This document shows, in pieces, positions 41,765-50,911 of a stretch of 64,000 nt of DNA. The translations under genes and the position numbers were made by a program. Numbering within the stretch: the first letter of the stretch is position 1; each line of letters starts with the position of its first letter. Source of the stretch: Jezberella montanilacus (GTDB lineage: Bacteria > Pseudomonadota > Gammaproteobacteria > Burkholderiales > Burkholderiaceae_B); the NCBI RefSeq assembly GCF_003003055.1, contig NZ_PVTV01000001.1, forward strand, positions 1-64,000. The letters are read 5' to 3'. The notes under the pieces are model-generated. The model ran no database searches. It was given only the letters and a program-made list of their open reading frames with translations, and was not told where the DNA came from.

Positions 41765-42615
41765 CTGAAGACAACTGTTTTGTGGTTGTTCAAAAGGATG
41801 CGATGCTCGACATGACTCTGTACTGCCCGGGACAGGACGCGAGATTCGATATCACTGCCCACTTGAGTCAAATCTTGTGCACTCATCGCGTGATCGACGC
41901 GCTGAACGTCCTGTTCGATGATAGGGCCTTCATCCAGATCGTGTGTGACGTAATGGGCGGTCGCACCAATAATTTTTACCCCTCTCGCGTGCGCTTGATA
42001 GTAAGGGCGCGCACCCTTGAAGCTAGGTAAAAAGCTATGGTGGATATTGATGGCCCTACCTTCGAGCGCAGCACACAATTCGGGCGAAAGAATCTGCATA
42101 TAACGTGCCAGGACGACAAGATCAATACTCTCACGTGTAGCGATGGCCAGAATCTCGCCTTCTTGCTCTGCTTTGCTGGCTGGTGTGACCGGCAGGTAAT
42201 GAAAGGGGATGCTATACGATTGCGCCATGGGTTCGAAATCCCGATGATTCGAGACGATGCCCGCAATCTCGACATTGAGTTGCCCGGAGTGGACGCGAAA
42301 CAGTAAATCATTGAGGCAATGACCTTGCTTACTGACCAGGATCAATAGCCGAGCCTTTTGTTTCGCATCATGAATTTGCCAGTGCATATCGTACTGAGGG
42401 GCCAGAATCAGAAAATCGGTTTTGACTAATTCGACGGATGAGCCTTCAGGTAATTCGAAATGCACGCGCAAAAAGAACTTGTTAGTCTCGGCATCGCCAA
42501 ACTGCTGAGCATCGATGATGTTGCCCTGGTGTTTGAGTAGCAAGCCGCTGACGTTGTAGACAATGCCCGTTCTATCGGGGCATGACAGGGTCAGGATGAA
42601 GTCGTTGCGATACAT
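41761..42615 (-). CDS. purU: Formyltetrahydrofolate deformylase
   Basis: PurU hydrolyses 10-formyltetrahydrofolate to formate and tetrahydrofolate. The 284-residue protein has an N-terminal ACT domain (residues 1-85; [15 protein letters not shown]) and a formyltransferase domain with the catalytic Asn-His-Asp set in [17 protein letters not shown] near 188 and [13 protein letters not shown] near 225. It overlaps both neighbours: 25 bases with the L-2-hydroxyglutarate-oxidase-like gene and 4 bases with the AidB-like gene, so it is firmly inside this operon. Confidence 0.95.
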   Translation of the reverse strand: MYRNDFILTLSCPDRTGIVYNVSGLLLKHQGNIIDAQQFGDAETNKFFLRVHFELPEGSSVELVKTDFLILAPQYDMHWQIHDAKQKARLLILVSKQGHCLNDLLFRVHSGQLNVEIAGIVSNHRDFEPMAQSYSIPFHYLPVTPASKAEQEGEILAIATRESIDLVVLARYMQILSPELCAALEGRAINIHHSFLPSFKGARPYYQAHARGVKIIGATAHYVTHDLDEGPIIEQDVQRVDHAMSAQDLTQVGSDIESRVLSRAVQSHVEHRILLNNHKTVVFR

Positions 42616-43709
42616 GTCAGGGTCTCTTCTGCTATGGCCAGGCTGGATGTCAGCCCAGGCGATTCAATGCCAAATAAATTGACTAATCCACGGATACGAT
42701 GTGTAGCCGGACCGGCAATCATAAAGTCTGCGGCTGGGTCGTTAGGCCCAGCAATTTTGGGTCTGATGCCGCAGTAGGTCGGCGTAAGCGTGCCATCTTT
42801 CATGTCGGGCCAGTAAGCCCTGACAGCATCATAAAAATCATTGCAGCGTGCGGGATCGACAGAGTAGTCCTCTTTATCGACCCATTCAACGTCTGGACCG
42901 AATTTCACTTGACCGCCCATATCTAATGACAGATGCACGCCAAGCCCTGCGTGGCCTGGTGTGGGATAAATCAACCGTGAGAAAGGGGTTCGGCCTTGAA
43001 GCGAGAAATAATTGCCTTTACAGAAATATTCGGTCGGGATGGTTTCGGGAGGGATACCCGCGATCTGTCGCGCTAACGATGGCGCATGCAAACCGGCTGA
43101 GTTGATCAGAACGTTGCAGGTCAGTTCCATGGGCTCTTGTCCGCCAAATTGAAGCGTAAACCCGCCCTCAGGTCTGACAGATCCGCCAAGCAAAGGGGTA
43201 TTGAAAACACATTGAGCGCTCGCATTTTCTGCGTCGCCTTGATAGGCGAGCATTAAGGCATGGCTATCAATAATGCCTGTAGATGGCGATAACAGCGCAG
43301 CATGGCACCGTATCGCCGGTTCAAGCGCTTGAGCCTGTCCTGCGGTTAATAATTCCAAATCGTCAACGCCATTGACGCGGGCTTTATTCTGAATACCCGC
43401 GAGCAGAGGGATTTCTTCTTCACTGGTGGCAACAATCAACTTGCCCAGCCTTTTATAAGGCACGCTTTTTTCGTCGCAGTAAGCATAGAGCAACTGTTTG
43501 CCGCGCACACAAAGTTTGGCTTTCAGGCTGTTGGCGGGATAGTAGATGCCAGCGTGTATGACTTCAGAATTTCTTGAGCTGGTGCCCGTGCCGATGCCAT
43601 CCGCCGCCTCAATCAGCATAACTTCACGGCCAGACAGGGCTAACTCTCGTGCGATGGCCAATCCCACCACGCCTGCGCCGATAACAATGCAATCGATATC
43701 TACACTCAT
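42591..43709 (-). CDS. FAD-dependent oxidoreductase, L-2-hydroxyglutarate oxidase-like
   Basis: The 372-residue protein belongs to the DadA/GlpD/LhgO group (COG0579). The FAD-binding [15 protein letters not shown] is at residues 10-24, followed by [19 protein letters not shown] near 41-59, which is characteristic of L-2-hydroxyglutarate oxidases, and GIRPKIAGP near 320. E. coli LhgO oxidises L-2-hydroxyglutarate made from glutarate by CsiD. No csiD is seen here, yet the glutarate setting fits. Related hydroxyacids are possible alternatives. The short length relative to LhgO (about 420) is usual for this betaproteobacterial branch. Confidence 0.75.
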   Translation of the reverse strand: MSVDIDCIVIGAGVVGLAIARELALSGREVMLIEAADGIGTGTSSRNSEVIHAGIYYPANSLKAKLCVRGKQLLYAYCDEKSVPYKRLGKLIVATSEEEIPLLAGIQNKARVNGVDDLELLTAGQAQALEPAIRCHAALLSPSTGIIDSHALMLAYQGDAENASAQCVFNTPLLGGSVRPEGGFTLQFGGQEPMELTCNVLINSAGLHAPSLARQIAGIPPETIPTEYFCKGNYFSLQGRTPFSRLIYPTPGHAGLGVHLSLDMGGQVKFGPDVEWVDKEDYSVDPARCNDFYDAVRAYWPDMKDGTLTPTYCGIRPKIAGPNDPAADFMIAGPATHRIRGLVNLFGIESPGLTSSLAIAEETLTCIATTSS

Positions 43710-43725
43710 GATGAATCCGTACTAA

Positions 43726-44274
43726 CTAGGATTGAGGCTGAGAGCCATCTGGAATCGTTGGCGTCAGATCAAAGCCACCTGCGTGGTAGATCAGTGGCAT
43801 GGCGTTGCTGTGCGAACAGTGTTCTACCTGACCAATAAAAATAATGTGATCGCCTTCATCGTACTGGCTGCGATTGAAGCACTCGAACCAAGCTGCTGGC
43901 TCGCCAGCGAGCATGGGTGTCCCGCCTGGTGCTTCGGTCAGCTCGACGCCGGCGAAGCGCTCGACAGCTGTGCCGCGCGCAAAGCGATTGGCAAGAGGCA
44001 TTTGGTGAGCAGCCATGACTTGCACCACATAACGCTCGCTTTTGGTCATGGTTGCGAGTGAGGAAGACGATCGGGATAAGCTCCAGACGATCAAGGGCGG
44101 GTCGAGTGAAACCGAATTAAAAGAACTTGCGGTCAAGCCCACGGCTGGCGCGGGTGGGTTGGTTACAGCAGTTGCCTCGTTCGTAGCGGTGGTGATCACC
44201 GTCACGCCTGTGGCAAAACGCCCAAGCGCTGAGCGAAAAAAAGCAGAATCAAAACTTGGATTGGTGGCAGTCAT
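43726..44274 (-). CDS. Flavin reductase family protein (FMN-binding)
   Basis: The 182-residue split-barrel flavoprotein matches the flavin reductase-like domain, with FRSALGRFATGVTVITT at residues 13-29 and GLTASSFNSVSLDPPLIVWSL near 45-65, where FMN binds. Such proteins feed reduced flavin to a monooxygenase, or act alone. I start at the ATG giving MTATNPSFDSAFF; the frame is open 135 bases further, over pdxH. It is 5 bases after pdxH and 16 bases before the hydroxyglutarate-oxidase-like gene. Confidence 0.88.
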   Translation of the reverse strand: MTATNPSFDSAFFRSALGRFATGVTVITTATNEATAVTNPPAPAVGLTASSFNSVSLDPPLIVWSLSRSSSSLATMTKSERYVVQVMAAHQMPLANRFARGTAVERFAGVELTEAPGGTPMLAGEPAAWFECFNRSQYDEGDHIIFIGQVEHCSHSNAMPLIYHAGGFDLTPTIPDGSQPQS

Positions 44275-44279
44275 TATCT

Positions 44280-44912
44280 TTAAGGGGCAAGACGACCGAT
44301 AGCCCATGAGCCTTGGTCGTTGGGTGTGTAAGTCAGGCGGTCGTGCAGACGGGACGGTCTGCCCTGCCAAAACTCGAAATAATCTGGTTTGAGTCGATAG
44401 CCACCCCAATGCTTAGGACGAGGCGGATGATCGCCGTATTGCGCTTTAACTGCTTCGGCTCTTGCGGTGAGCGCCTCTATGGTTGTTGGCTTACTTTGCG
44501 CCGACGTGATGGCACCCACGCGAGAGCCAAGTGGTCTGCTCTGATAATAATCTTCTGATTCTTGTTCAGTGGTTTTTTCAATGAAGCCTTCGATGCGAAC
44601 TTCTCTTTCGAGGGCTTGCCAGAAAAACAGCAAGCTGGCTCGGGGTTGCGCCGCAATCTCGAGCCCTTTGCGAGATTCGTAATTGGTATAAAACACAAAG
44701 CCGTTTGCGTCAGCTCCCTTTAACAAGACGATGCGCGCTGAAGGCCAGCCACGGCCGTCTGCTGTCGCCAAAGTCATTGCAGTTGGTTCGGGCAGTTTTT
44801 GCGTAATGGCTTCATTCAGCCACAAATCGAACTGCTCAAAAGGTGAGGACTTGGCCTGATCCTCAAGGAGGTGACCTTTGTCGTAACTTTGCCGAATATC
44901 TGCGAGTGACAT
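44280..44912 (-). CDS. pdxH: Pyridoxamine 5'-phosphate oxidase
   Basis: PdxH oxidises pyridoxine or pyridoxamine 5'-phosphate to pyridoxal phosphate with FMN. The 210-residue protein has the usual layout: [15 protein letters not shown] at the N-terminus, [23 protein letters not shown] near 60-82 for FMN/substrate binding, and the C-terminal [14 protein letters not shown] and WAIGRLAP end. An AAGGG site lies 8 bases upstream of the ATG. A 17-bp perfect palindrome lies just before this site. Confidence 0.96.
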   Translation of the reverse strand: MSLADIRQSYDKGHLLEDQAKSSPFEQFDLWLNEAITQKLPEPTAMTLATADGRGWPSARIVLLKGADANGFVFYTNYESRKGLEIAAQPRASLLFFWQALEREVRIEGFIEKTTEQESEDYYQSRPLGSRVGAITSAQSKPTTIEALTARAEAVKAQYGDHPPRPKHWGGYRLKPDYFEFWQGRPSRLHDRLTYTPNDQGSWAIGRLAP

Positions 44913-44928
44913 TTGTCTGACCCTTGTT

Positions 44929-44945
44929 GATTCGATTAACGAATC
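44929..44945. promoter_or_regulatory. Perfect palindrome upstream of pdxH, candidate operator
   Basis: GATTCG (44929-44934) and CGAATC (44940-44945) are perfect inverted arms around ATTAA. The element sits 16 bases before the pdxH start, in the 86-base gap after the chaC-like gene and ahead of the tightly packed pdxH-to-CaiB genes. Its size and symmetry fit a dimeric regulator binding site. No regulator gene is adjacent, and I find no convincing -35/-10 pair beside it. Confidence 0.45.
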
Positions 44946-44998
44946 TGATAAAAATACCAGGATAACGCCTAGTGTACCGTGAGGCAGGCGAGGTGTTT

Positions 44999-45649
44999 TT
45001 AGTTGGATTTTTTTTGTTTTTGCTGGATTTCGTTGGCCAGCGCACCGAGCCGCTCGTCGCATACGCCTTCAGCAAGCAAGGCTTGAGCAGTCTGCATCAC
45101 GTAATCTACGCATGAGCCATAAGTGCCGTGAGCATCCATCACAATGCGTACCTGTTCATCGTGCGATAAGCCAGACACGTAAGCGGCACCTTGGCGATTG
45201 ATGACAAAAGCGAGAACGGTAATTGGGCCTTGCTCGGAATCCGCATTGATCCATCTTGGGTGATACGCACCCGTGCCCATTTCACGCAACCAAAGCGCAT
45301 CGAAAGTCAGCGGAATATTTGCATGTGGCACTCTGAAAGCCATGCCTCGGCAGGACCCACCACGATCGAGACCAAATACCAATCCCGGGCATTCCGGCGT
45401 GCCGCGATTGATGCGTGACCACAGACACAGCGACCGGTGATAGCCGCGCAGACTAGTTAAGCGTTTTTCGACATAATCAAAGCCTGGATTCCAGATCAGT
45501 GATCCGTAGCCAAAAACCCATAAGTCCTCGCCTGGTTGACGGGACGCCAGCGTGGCTTTTAAGGACGCGGCTCGCTGTTCATCAGTTAAGCGCTTGAATG
45601 TGTCGGCGGCAGGAGGGGTTTTGCAGTTGATGGATTGGTTAGCGGTCAC
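44999..45649 (-). CDS. ChaC-like gamma-glutamylcyclotransferase
   Basis: ChaC-type enzymes break glutathione into 5-oxoproline and Cys-Gly. The 216-residue protein shows [14 protein letters not shown] near residue 43 (the glycine-rich substrate loop of cyclotransferases), [22 protein letters not shown] near 78-100 and a Glu in [15 protein letters not shown] near 133 that corresponds to the catalytic acid. It lies 5 bases after the MFS gene and 86 bases before pdxH. Confidence 0.87.
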   Translation of the reverse strand: MTANQSINCKTPPAADTFKRLTDEQRAASLKATLASRQPGEDLWVFGYGSLIWNPGFDYVEKRLTSLRGYHRSLCLWSRINRGTPECPGLVFGLDRGGSCRGMAFRVPHANIPLTFDALWLREMGTGAYHPRWINADSEQGPITVLAFVINRQGAAYVSGLSHDEQVRIVMDAHGTYGSCVDYVMQTAQALLAEGVCDERLGALANEIQQKQKKSN

Positions 45650-45654
45650 AGTGA

Positions 45655-46878
45655 TCAGCCCAGATAATCGCTATCGTTTGAAGGGTCAGATTCTTTACCT
45701 GAGTCTTTAGTGGCCCAGCGTGCCACGCCCAAGCCGGTCGCCGTGATCCAGAAAAGGGGCATCACCCCGATGATGGTTCCAAGCGCACCGAAAAGAAGAG
45801 GCAATGAGACCTGTGAGGTATTAACCAGCGCCATTCTGAGCCCGAACGCTTCGCTGACTCGTCCCGGCGGAGCATGCTGCTGCAACAGAGCAAGAATGCC
45901 GGGCTGAGTCGAACCAAGCGCAATACCCAGCAGAAATGACATCGACATCAGCAACCAGACCTGTGAGCACAGAGGATAAAGCAGGAAGTTCACTGCTGCG
46001 CCGACCAGAGCCATATGAATCAGATGCCACGGCGCGATGTACTTTTGAATGATGGGCAAGCACAGGCGTACGCCGACAGTGGCTGTCGCGAAGGACGCGA
46101 TGATTACGCCGATAGTTGTGGCTGAAAGTCCTATTGTGACGCCATAAATGGGCACGACAAACATGTGCGTATCCCAGGCGCTTGAGAGCAGGACGTTTGC
46201 AATGAAGACCTTTTGCAAGGTTTTTATTTGTAACAAATCAAACAATTTGCCTCGGTTTTTTGCTTCATTGCCGGAAGCTCGACTGTGCGAGGCGATCAGC
46301 GTTCGTCGCATCTGATAGACCCGCGCGGCGGCAACAGCAGGGCCTATCCCCAGCAGCAAAAAAACCCAGCGGTAGCCCAAGTTGTCGATAGCGACCCCAG
46401 CAACTAAGGGCCCAAAAAAACCAGATATGGAAATCATGAGGGAGAGCAGCGAAAAATTGCGAAGACGTTGCTCGCTGCTGCCTCGTCCCACCTGGCCCTG
46501 AATAGCAATAAGAAAGGTCATTTGACCAATGCCAACGCATACCGCCGAGAGGATGAGTGCGATCAGGTCCTGCCAGATGACGGGCAGGATTACACCCGCA
46601 CCCACTAATATTGAACAGGCTTGCATGGGCTTATAAGGACCAATCTTGTCGATCAATCGACCGGCGCTTACAGAGAGCAGCATTGGCAACAGGCCAAAGA
46701 CGGCAATCAGCAAACCGACTTCGAAGGTTGACCGACCCAGTTGGAGTGCGTTAAGCGTAACTGCGACCCGTCCGCCGGATATTGCCATGTGCACCAGAGG
46801 GAGAAGGAGGCACAGCGGAACAGCCCCAGGGGACACATGCAAGATTTTGTGGGGAGAAGCGTTATTAATGTCAGTCAT
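45655..46878 (-). CDS. MFS transporter
   Basis: The 407-residue protein has about twelve membrane segments and an MFS-type loop motif, SVSAGRLIDKIGPYKPM, between helices 2 and 3 (about residues 55-71). It sits in the inner membrane; the substrate is unknown. The start ATG gives MTDINNASPHKILH; the frame extends 288 bases upstream, but that part overlaps the divergent tcdA leader and start and has low-complexity composition. It is the first gene of the long minus-strand run. Confidence 0.85.
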   Translation of the reverse strand: MTDINNASPHKILHVSPGAVPLCLLLPLVHMAISGGRVAVTLNALQLGRSTFEVGLLIAVFGLLPMLLSVSAGRLIDKIGPYKPMQACSILVGAGVILPVIWQDLIALILSAVCVGIGQMTFLIAIQGQVGRGSSEQRLRNFSLLSLMISISGFFGPLVAGVAIDNLGYRWVFLLLGIGPAVAAARVYQMRRTLIASHSRASGNEAKNRGKLFDLLQIKTLQKVFIANVLLSSAWDTHMFVVPIYGVTIGLSATTIGVIIASFATATVGVRLCLPIIQKYIAPWHLIHMALVGAAVNFLLYPLCSQVWLLMSMSFLLGIALGSTQPGILALLQQHAPPGRVSEAFGLRMALVNTSQVSLPLLFGALGTIIGVMPLFWITATGLGVARWATKDSGKESDPSNDSDYLG

Positions 46879-46994
46879 GCTGTTTTTTCTATCGTTCCAT
46901 TGTGTGCCTGTGTAAGCTTGCTGTCGAGTCCCTGCTGTTATTTTTTTTCGTGAACGTGCAAAAATGCAGCATTCACATTCAGAGATTGCAACAC

Positions 46995-47831
46995 ATGACC
47001 AACCCCTCGCCAGAGAGCGACGCCGAGCGCAGGTTCGGCGGCCTGAGCCGTTTATTTGGCACTGGCATTGGTGCTGCATTGCAACAAGCCAGCGTTGCGG
47101 TGGTTGGTATCGGGGGCGTGGGCTCTTGGGCTGCTGAAGCGCTGGCGCGAAGTGGGGTGGGATCACTGACTTTGATTGATCTTGATCATGTGTCTGAATC
47201 TAATATCAATCGGCAAGTTCACGCGTTAAGCCAAACGCTTGGCCAGTCAAAGGTATTCGCCATGGCCGAGCGTATTGAGCAGATCAATCCTGACTGCCAG
47301 TTAACCTTGATTGATGATTTTGTGAGCCCTCATAACGTCGGCCAGCTGCTTGACCCCCGATTGACCGTCATACTCGATTGTGCCGATCAGATCGCGGCCA
47401 AGCTCGCGATGGTGTTGCAGGCGCGTGAACGGCAGCAACCGCTGATTGTTTGCGGGGGGGCAGGAGGTAAAACGGATCCCTTAGCGCTCCGGTCAGGCGA
47501 TTTGTCACTGGCGACGCACGACGCTTTGCTCGGACGACTGCGTAACCTGCTGCGTAAGGATCACGGCTTCGCCAAAGGCGGTGTCGCCGGCGGCCAGTCA
47601 CTTAAGCGTGTTCCCAAGATGGGCGTTAGCGTGTTGTGGGTCGATCAACCCACCGTTTTGCCCTCAGCTTGGATCGAGGCGGAGTCAAATGTAAGCATTG
47701 CCTCACCGCAAGGCCTGTCTTGCGCAGGGTATGGTTCTAGCGTTACTGTCACAGCCACGATGGGACTCGTTGCTGCTAACGAGGCAATCAAACGCATACT
47801 GGCCCTCCGCCTTGGGCCGACGACTAACTAA
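46995..47831 (+). CDS. tcdA: tRNA threonylcarbamoyladenosine dehydratase
   Basis: TcdA (CsdL) uses ATP to convert t6A-37 of tRNA into its cyclic hydantoin-like form. The 278-residue E1-like protein has VAVVGIGGVGSWAAEALARSG near 34-54, LIDLDHVSESNINRQ near 61-75, and the TcdA-specific RVPKMGVSVLWVDQP near 200. The start ATG gives MTNPSPESDAERRFG; the frame is open 93 bases further upstream without support. An imperfect hairpin, GTGAA...TGCA-AAAA-TGCA...TTCAC, lies in the leader at about 46950-46977. Confidence 0.93.
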   Translation: MTNPSPESDAERRFGGLSRLFGTGIGAALQQASVAVVGIGGVGSWAAEALARSGVGSLTLIDLDHVSESNINRQVHALSQTLGQSKVFAMAERIEQINPDCQLTLIDDFVSPHNVGQLLDPRLTVILDCADQIAAKLAMVLQARERQQPLIVCGGAGGKTDPLALRSGDLSLATHDALLGRLRNLLRKDHGFAKGGVAGGQSLKRVPKMGVSVLWVDQPTVLPSAWIEAESNVSIASPQGLSCAGYGSSVTVTATMGLVAANEAIKRILALRLGPTTN

Positions 47832-47873
47832 ACAAAAAAAGATCCCATCCATTAAGTAAAAAAAAGGATGTCC

Positions 47874-49049
47874 ATGCCAGATCAAATGAAGCGGCCACGC
47901 ATACTGTCTGAGGTTCTGTCTCTTGCCGACTTTGAGACACTAGCGCAAAAGCGTTTGCCTCGTCCTATTTTTGGTTACGTCGCTGGTGCCTGCGAAGATG
48001 GGCAATCATTAAAGGCAAATCGTGATGTATTCATGGATTATGAGTTCACAACGCGGGTGCTAATCGACGTATCGAAGCGCAATACAGATGTGACACTCTT
48101 TGGTCAAACGTTTGCAGCCCCTTTCGGTATGGCACCAATGGGTATCACGGCCATGTCGGCATATCGCGGTGATCTCGTGTTTGCCCAGGCAGCGCAGGCG
48201 GCAAATATCCCTATGATTATGAGCGGCTCGTCTTTGATTCCCATGGAAGAAATCGCTCAAGCAGCTCCCAGCAGCTGGTTTCAGGCTTACTTGCCTGCTA
48301 AGCAGGATCAGATAGACGCTTTGATTGATCGCGTCGCGGCTGCAGGGTTTAAAACTCTGGTGATAACGGTTGATACCCCAGTCGCTGCAAATCGTGAAAA
48401 TAATATCCGCACAGGGTTCTCAACACCACTTCGACCAAGCCTGCGTTTGGCCTGGGATGGGGTGACACATCCACGCTGGTTGTTTGGTACCTTTTTGAAG
48501 ACGATCGCCAAGCACGGTATGCCACATTTTGAAAATTCGTTCGCCACACGCGGTGCACCTATCATGTCTAAATCAGTCATGCGTGATTTTTCCACGCGTG
48601 GACATTTGTCTTGGGAGCATGTGAAATTGATTCGCTCCCGCTGGAAAGGGCCGATGGTGATTAAAGGCATATTAAACCCGGCTGACGCGGCGCTCTGTCG
48701 GCAATACGGCATGGATGGCATTATTGTTTCGAATCACGGAGGGCGTCAGATTGATGGTGCTGCCGCGCCACTGCGAGTGTTGCCTCGCATTCTGGAGCAG
48801 TTCAAAGATGGCCCTGTGATGATGGATAGCGGGATTCGTCGAGGCAGCGATGCGGTCAAAGCCTTGGCGCTTGGCGCTAGCGCCGTCTTTATCGGTCGTC
48901 CCTTTAATTATGCTGCAGCGGTTGCGGGACGGGCGGGTGTGGACCATGCAATCGACATCATGCAGCAAGAAATCGCTCGTAACATGGGCATGATGGGGTT
49001 AACAAGGATCGCTGAGCTCAATCCAGAGTGCCTTGTCAGCGTCCATTAA
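47874..49049 (+). CDS. FMN-dependent alpha-hydroxy-acid oxidase/dehydrogenase
   Basis: This 391-residue TIM-barrel flavoenzyme of the lactate/glycolate/mandelate family oxidises a 2-hydroxy acid to its oxo acid. Visible are APFGMAPMGITAM near 82, the FMN-binding FQAYLPAKQD near 138, LVITVDTPVAANRE near 162, the catalytic His in VSNHGGRQIDGAA near 287-300 and the phosphate-binding FIGRPF near 343. The second of two in-frame ATGs is favoured, because AAGGA lies 5 bases before it. The substrate is not decided; the neighbours suggest a hydroxy/oxo acid route. Confidence 0.88.
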   Translation: MPDQMKRPRILSEVLSLADFETLAQKRLPRPIFGYVAGACEDGQSLKANRDVFMDYEFTTRVLIDVSKRNTDVTLFGQTFAAPFGMAPMGITAMSAYRGDLVFAQAAQAANIPMIMSGSSLIPMEEIAQAAPSSWFQAYLPAKQDQIDALIDRVAAAGFKTLVITVDTPVAANRENNIRTGFSTPLRPSLRLAWDGVTHPRWLFGTFLKTIAKHGMPHFENSFATRGAPIMSKSVMRDFSTRGHLSWEHVKLIRSRWKGPMVIKGILNPADAALCRQYGMDGIIVSNHGGRQIDGAAAPLRVLPRILEQFKDGPVMMDSGIRRGSDAVKALALGASAVFIGRPFNYAAAVAGRAGVDHAIDIMQQEIARNMGMMGLTRIAELNPECLVSVH

Positions 49050-49092
49050 ATGAGCTTAAGCTAGACCAAAATTCAACTCCAAAGGATCGGCC

Positions 49093-49764
49093 ATGTCCCA
49101 GTTAGGTTTTCAGATTCATACGCATCAGCACACAGCATCCCCCGCATTAGTAAAAAAATTCGCAAGCTTGGCTGTGGCAAATATCAGCGATGTGATGAGC
49201 AGAACAAATGGCACGACTCATCTTCGTCCATTTCATAAAGGGGGGCGAATCCTTGGCCGTGCGTTTACCGTCAAAACGGCCCCAGGTGACAATTTAATGG
49301 TTCATGCAGCCCTAAATTTGGCGGCGCCGGGCGACGTGATTGTGGTCGATGCGGGTGGTGAAGTGCGTAATGCCATCATCGGTGAAATCATGTCTGCTAT
49401 TGCTGAGAAACGTGGTCTCGCTGGTATCGTGATAGATGGCCCTATTCGGGATGTCGAGGCACTCGGCAAGGGTAAGTTTCCGGTCTTTGCCCGGTCTGTT
49501 TCACATCGCGGTCCCTACAAAGAGGGCCCGGGTGAAATCAATGTCACAGTATCAATTGATGGGATGGTGGTTCATCCGGGTGACATTATTGTGGGTGATC
49601 CGGACGGTTTGTTAGCGATCAGCCCCGCAATTGCTAAAGAGCTAGCCAAAGAAGTGGCGCTCGTTGAGAAAAAAGAGAAAACCATTCTGGCTAATATTGC
49701 TGCCGGTAAACTGGATCGCTCCTGGGTGGAAGTGACATTGAGGGCCAAAGGAGTTATTAAGTAG
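49093..49764 (+). CDS. RraA-like aldolase/oxaloacetate decarboxylase family protein
   Basis: The 223-residue protein has the RraA fold. AVANISDVMSRTNG near residue 28, TVKTAPGDNLMVHAAL near 62, VVDAGGEVRNAIIGEIM near 85 and GIVIDGPIRDVE near 112 correspond to the metal- and substrate-binding sites of 4-hydroxy-4-methyl-2-oxoglutarate aldolase/4-carboxy-4-hydroxy-2-oxoadipate aldolase. These catalyse retro-aldol cleavage and oxaloacetate decarboxylation. A role in cleaving the product of the neighbouring hydroxyacid enzymes is likely; inhibition of RNase E (as for true RraA) is less likely. Confidence 0.85.
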   Translation: MSQLGFQIHTHQHTASPALVKKFASLAVANISDVMSRTNGTTHLRPFHKGGRILGRAFTVKTAPGDNLMVHAALNLAAPGDVIVVDAGGEVRNAIIGEIMSAIAEKRGLAGIVIDGPIRDVEALGKGKFPVFARSVSHRGPYKEGPGEINVTVSIDGMVVHPGDIIVGDPDGLLAISPAIAKELAKEVALVEKKEKTILANIAAGKLDRSWVEVTLRAKGVIK

Positions 49765-49881
49765 TCGTGCCTCGGTGTCTGATTGAGTCGGTGGTGACGC
49801 CATAGAACGTCATGCCAGAGGTGGCGCTGTTTGAAAAATGAGCCGTACAACAGAAGGCGGCCGCTTAAACGAGACAAAAAA

Positions 49882-50907
49882 ATGAAAAAGAAAAAAGTAG
49901 TCAGGTTTGACTTTTGGCTGAATCCAGCTTTCGATGACAAACTCACGACCGAGGACACCATTGACCTGACCGTCTTGCGTTACGCAGATACGGATGCTGT
50001 AAATTTCGGCGCGTTGAGTCAAGCAAACGTTTATCACGTATGCGCAGCCCGCGATGAAGTGCCCGCTAAATACTGGGTAACCGAGGATTTGCTTAAACAG
50101 TGCCCGAACCTTCTTTGTGCCTCAAGCTCTGGGGCTGGCTACGACCCGGTGGATCTGGAAGCCTGCACTCGGCACGGCGTGTTGGTGGTGAATCAATCCG
50201 GTTGCAACGCAGACTCAGTGGCCGAACATACGATGGGCCTCTTGTTATCGTTAAAACATCGTATCGCTGAATCAGATCGAGTCATGCGCGCATCGGCTTA
50301 CACCACACGTGAAGATCTGATGGGTCGAGAAATCCAGGGTTTGACTATTGGCCTCATCGGGGTCGGCAACATTGGTCGGCGAGTCGCAAAACTGGCAGTT
50401 GCTTTCGGCATGAAAGTCATTGCGTCAGATCCTCATCTTTCAGCGGATGAAATCCAGAAGCGTGGCGCAATCCCGTTGAGCTTTACTGAAGTAATCTCAA
50501 GCGCTGACGTCGTGTCGGTACATTGTCCCCGTTCGCCCGAAACACTGAATCTATTTGGGCGTGAACAGTTTTTCGCGATGAAATCTGGCGCAATCTTCCT
50601 GTCGACTGCCCGGGGCGGTATTCATGACGAACAAAGCTTGGTTGACGCACTGAAAGATGGTCATCTGTCGGGTGCGGGTCTGGACGTGTGGACAGTCGAG
50701 CCACCAGCGCGCGATCATGCGCTACTGACCATGCCGAACGTGGTCGCGACCTATCACACCGCAGGTGTCACACATGAAGCGCGCCGAAATGCTGCTGTGA
50801 TGGCAGCAGATCAAATTGCCGCCCTGTTAAAAGGTGAGCGTGCGCCAAGGATGGCCAATCCAGAAGTTTGGCCGGTATTTCTCGACAGACTCAACCGACT
50901 GGGTTAA
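49882..50907 (+). CDS. D-2-hydroxyacid dehydrogenase (NAD(P)-dependent)
   Basis: The 341-residue protein carries the D-isomer-specific 2-hydroxyacid dehydrogenase fold. The Rossmann motif GLIGVGNIGRRVA is near residue 155, and the catalytic Arg is in STARGGIHDE near 245. The Glu of WTVEPPA is near 275 and the His of TYHTAGVTHE near 293. The start ATG (MKKKKVVRFDFW) is preceded only by a weak GAGA; the frame is open to a TTG 51 bases upstream. It forms a cluster with the alpha-hydroxy-acid oxidase and RraA-like genes, with a 117-base gap before it. Confidence 0.88.
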   Translation: MKKKKVVRFDFWLNPAFDDKLTTEDTIDLTVLRYADTDAVNFGALSQANVYHVCAARDEVPAKYWVTEDLLKQCPNLLCASSSGAGYDPVDLEACTRHGVLVVNQSGCNADSVAEHTMGLLLSLKHRIAESDRVMRASAYTTREDLMGREIQGLTIGLIGVGNIGRRVAKLAVAFGMKVIASDPHLSADEIQKRGAIPLSFTEVISSADVVSVHCPRSPETLNLFGREQFFAMKSGAIFLSTARGGIHDEQSLVDALKDGHLSGAGLDVWTVEPPARDHALLTMPNVVATYHTAGVTHEARRNAAVMAADQIAALLKGERAPRMANPEVWPVFLDRLNRLG

Positions 50908-50911
50908 CGAT

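Noticed and set aside
46879-47166. N-terminal extension of the MFS transporter by 96 residues
   Set aside because: The extra part is rich in Arg, Cys and Pro without membrane character and overlaps the tcdA leader and first codons; the internal ATG gives a normal MFS N-terminus.
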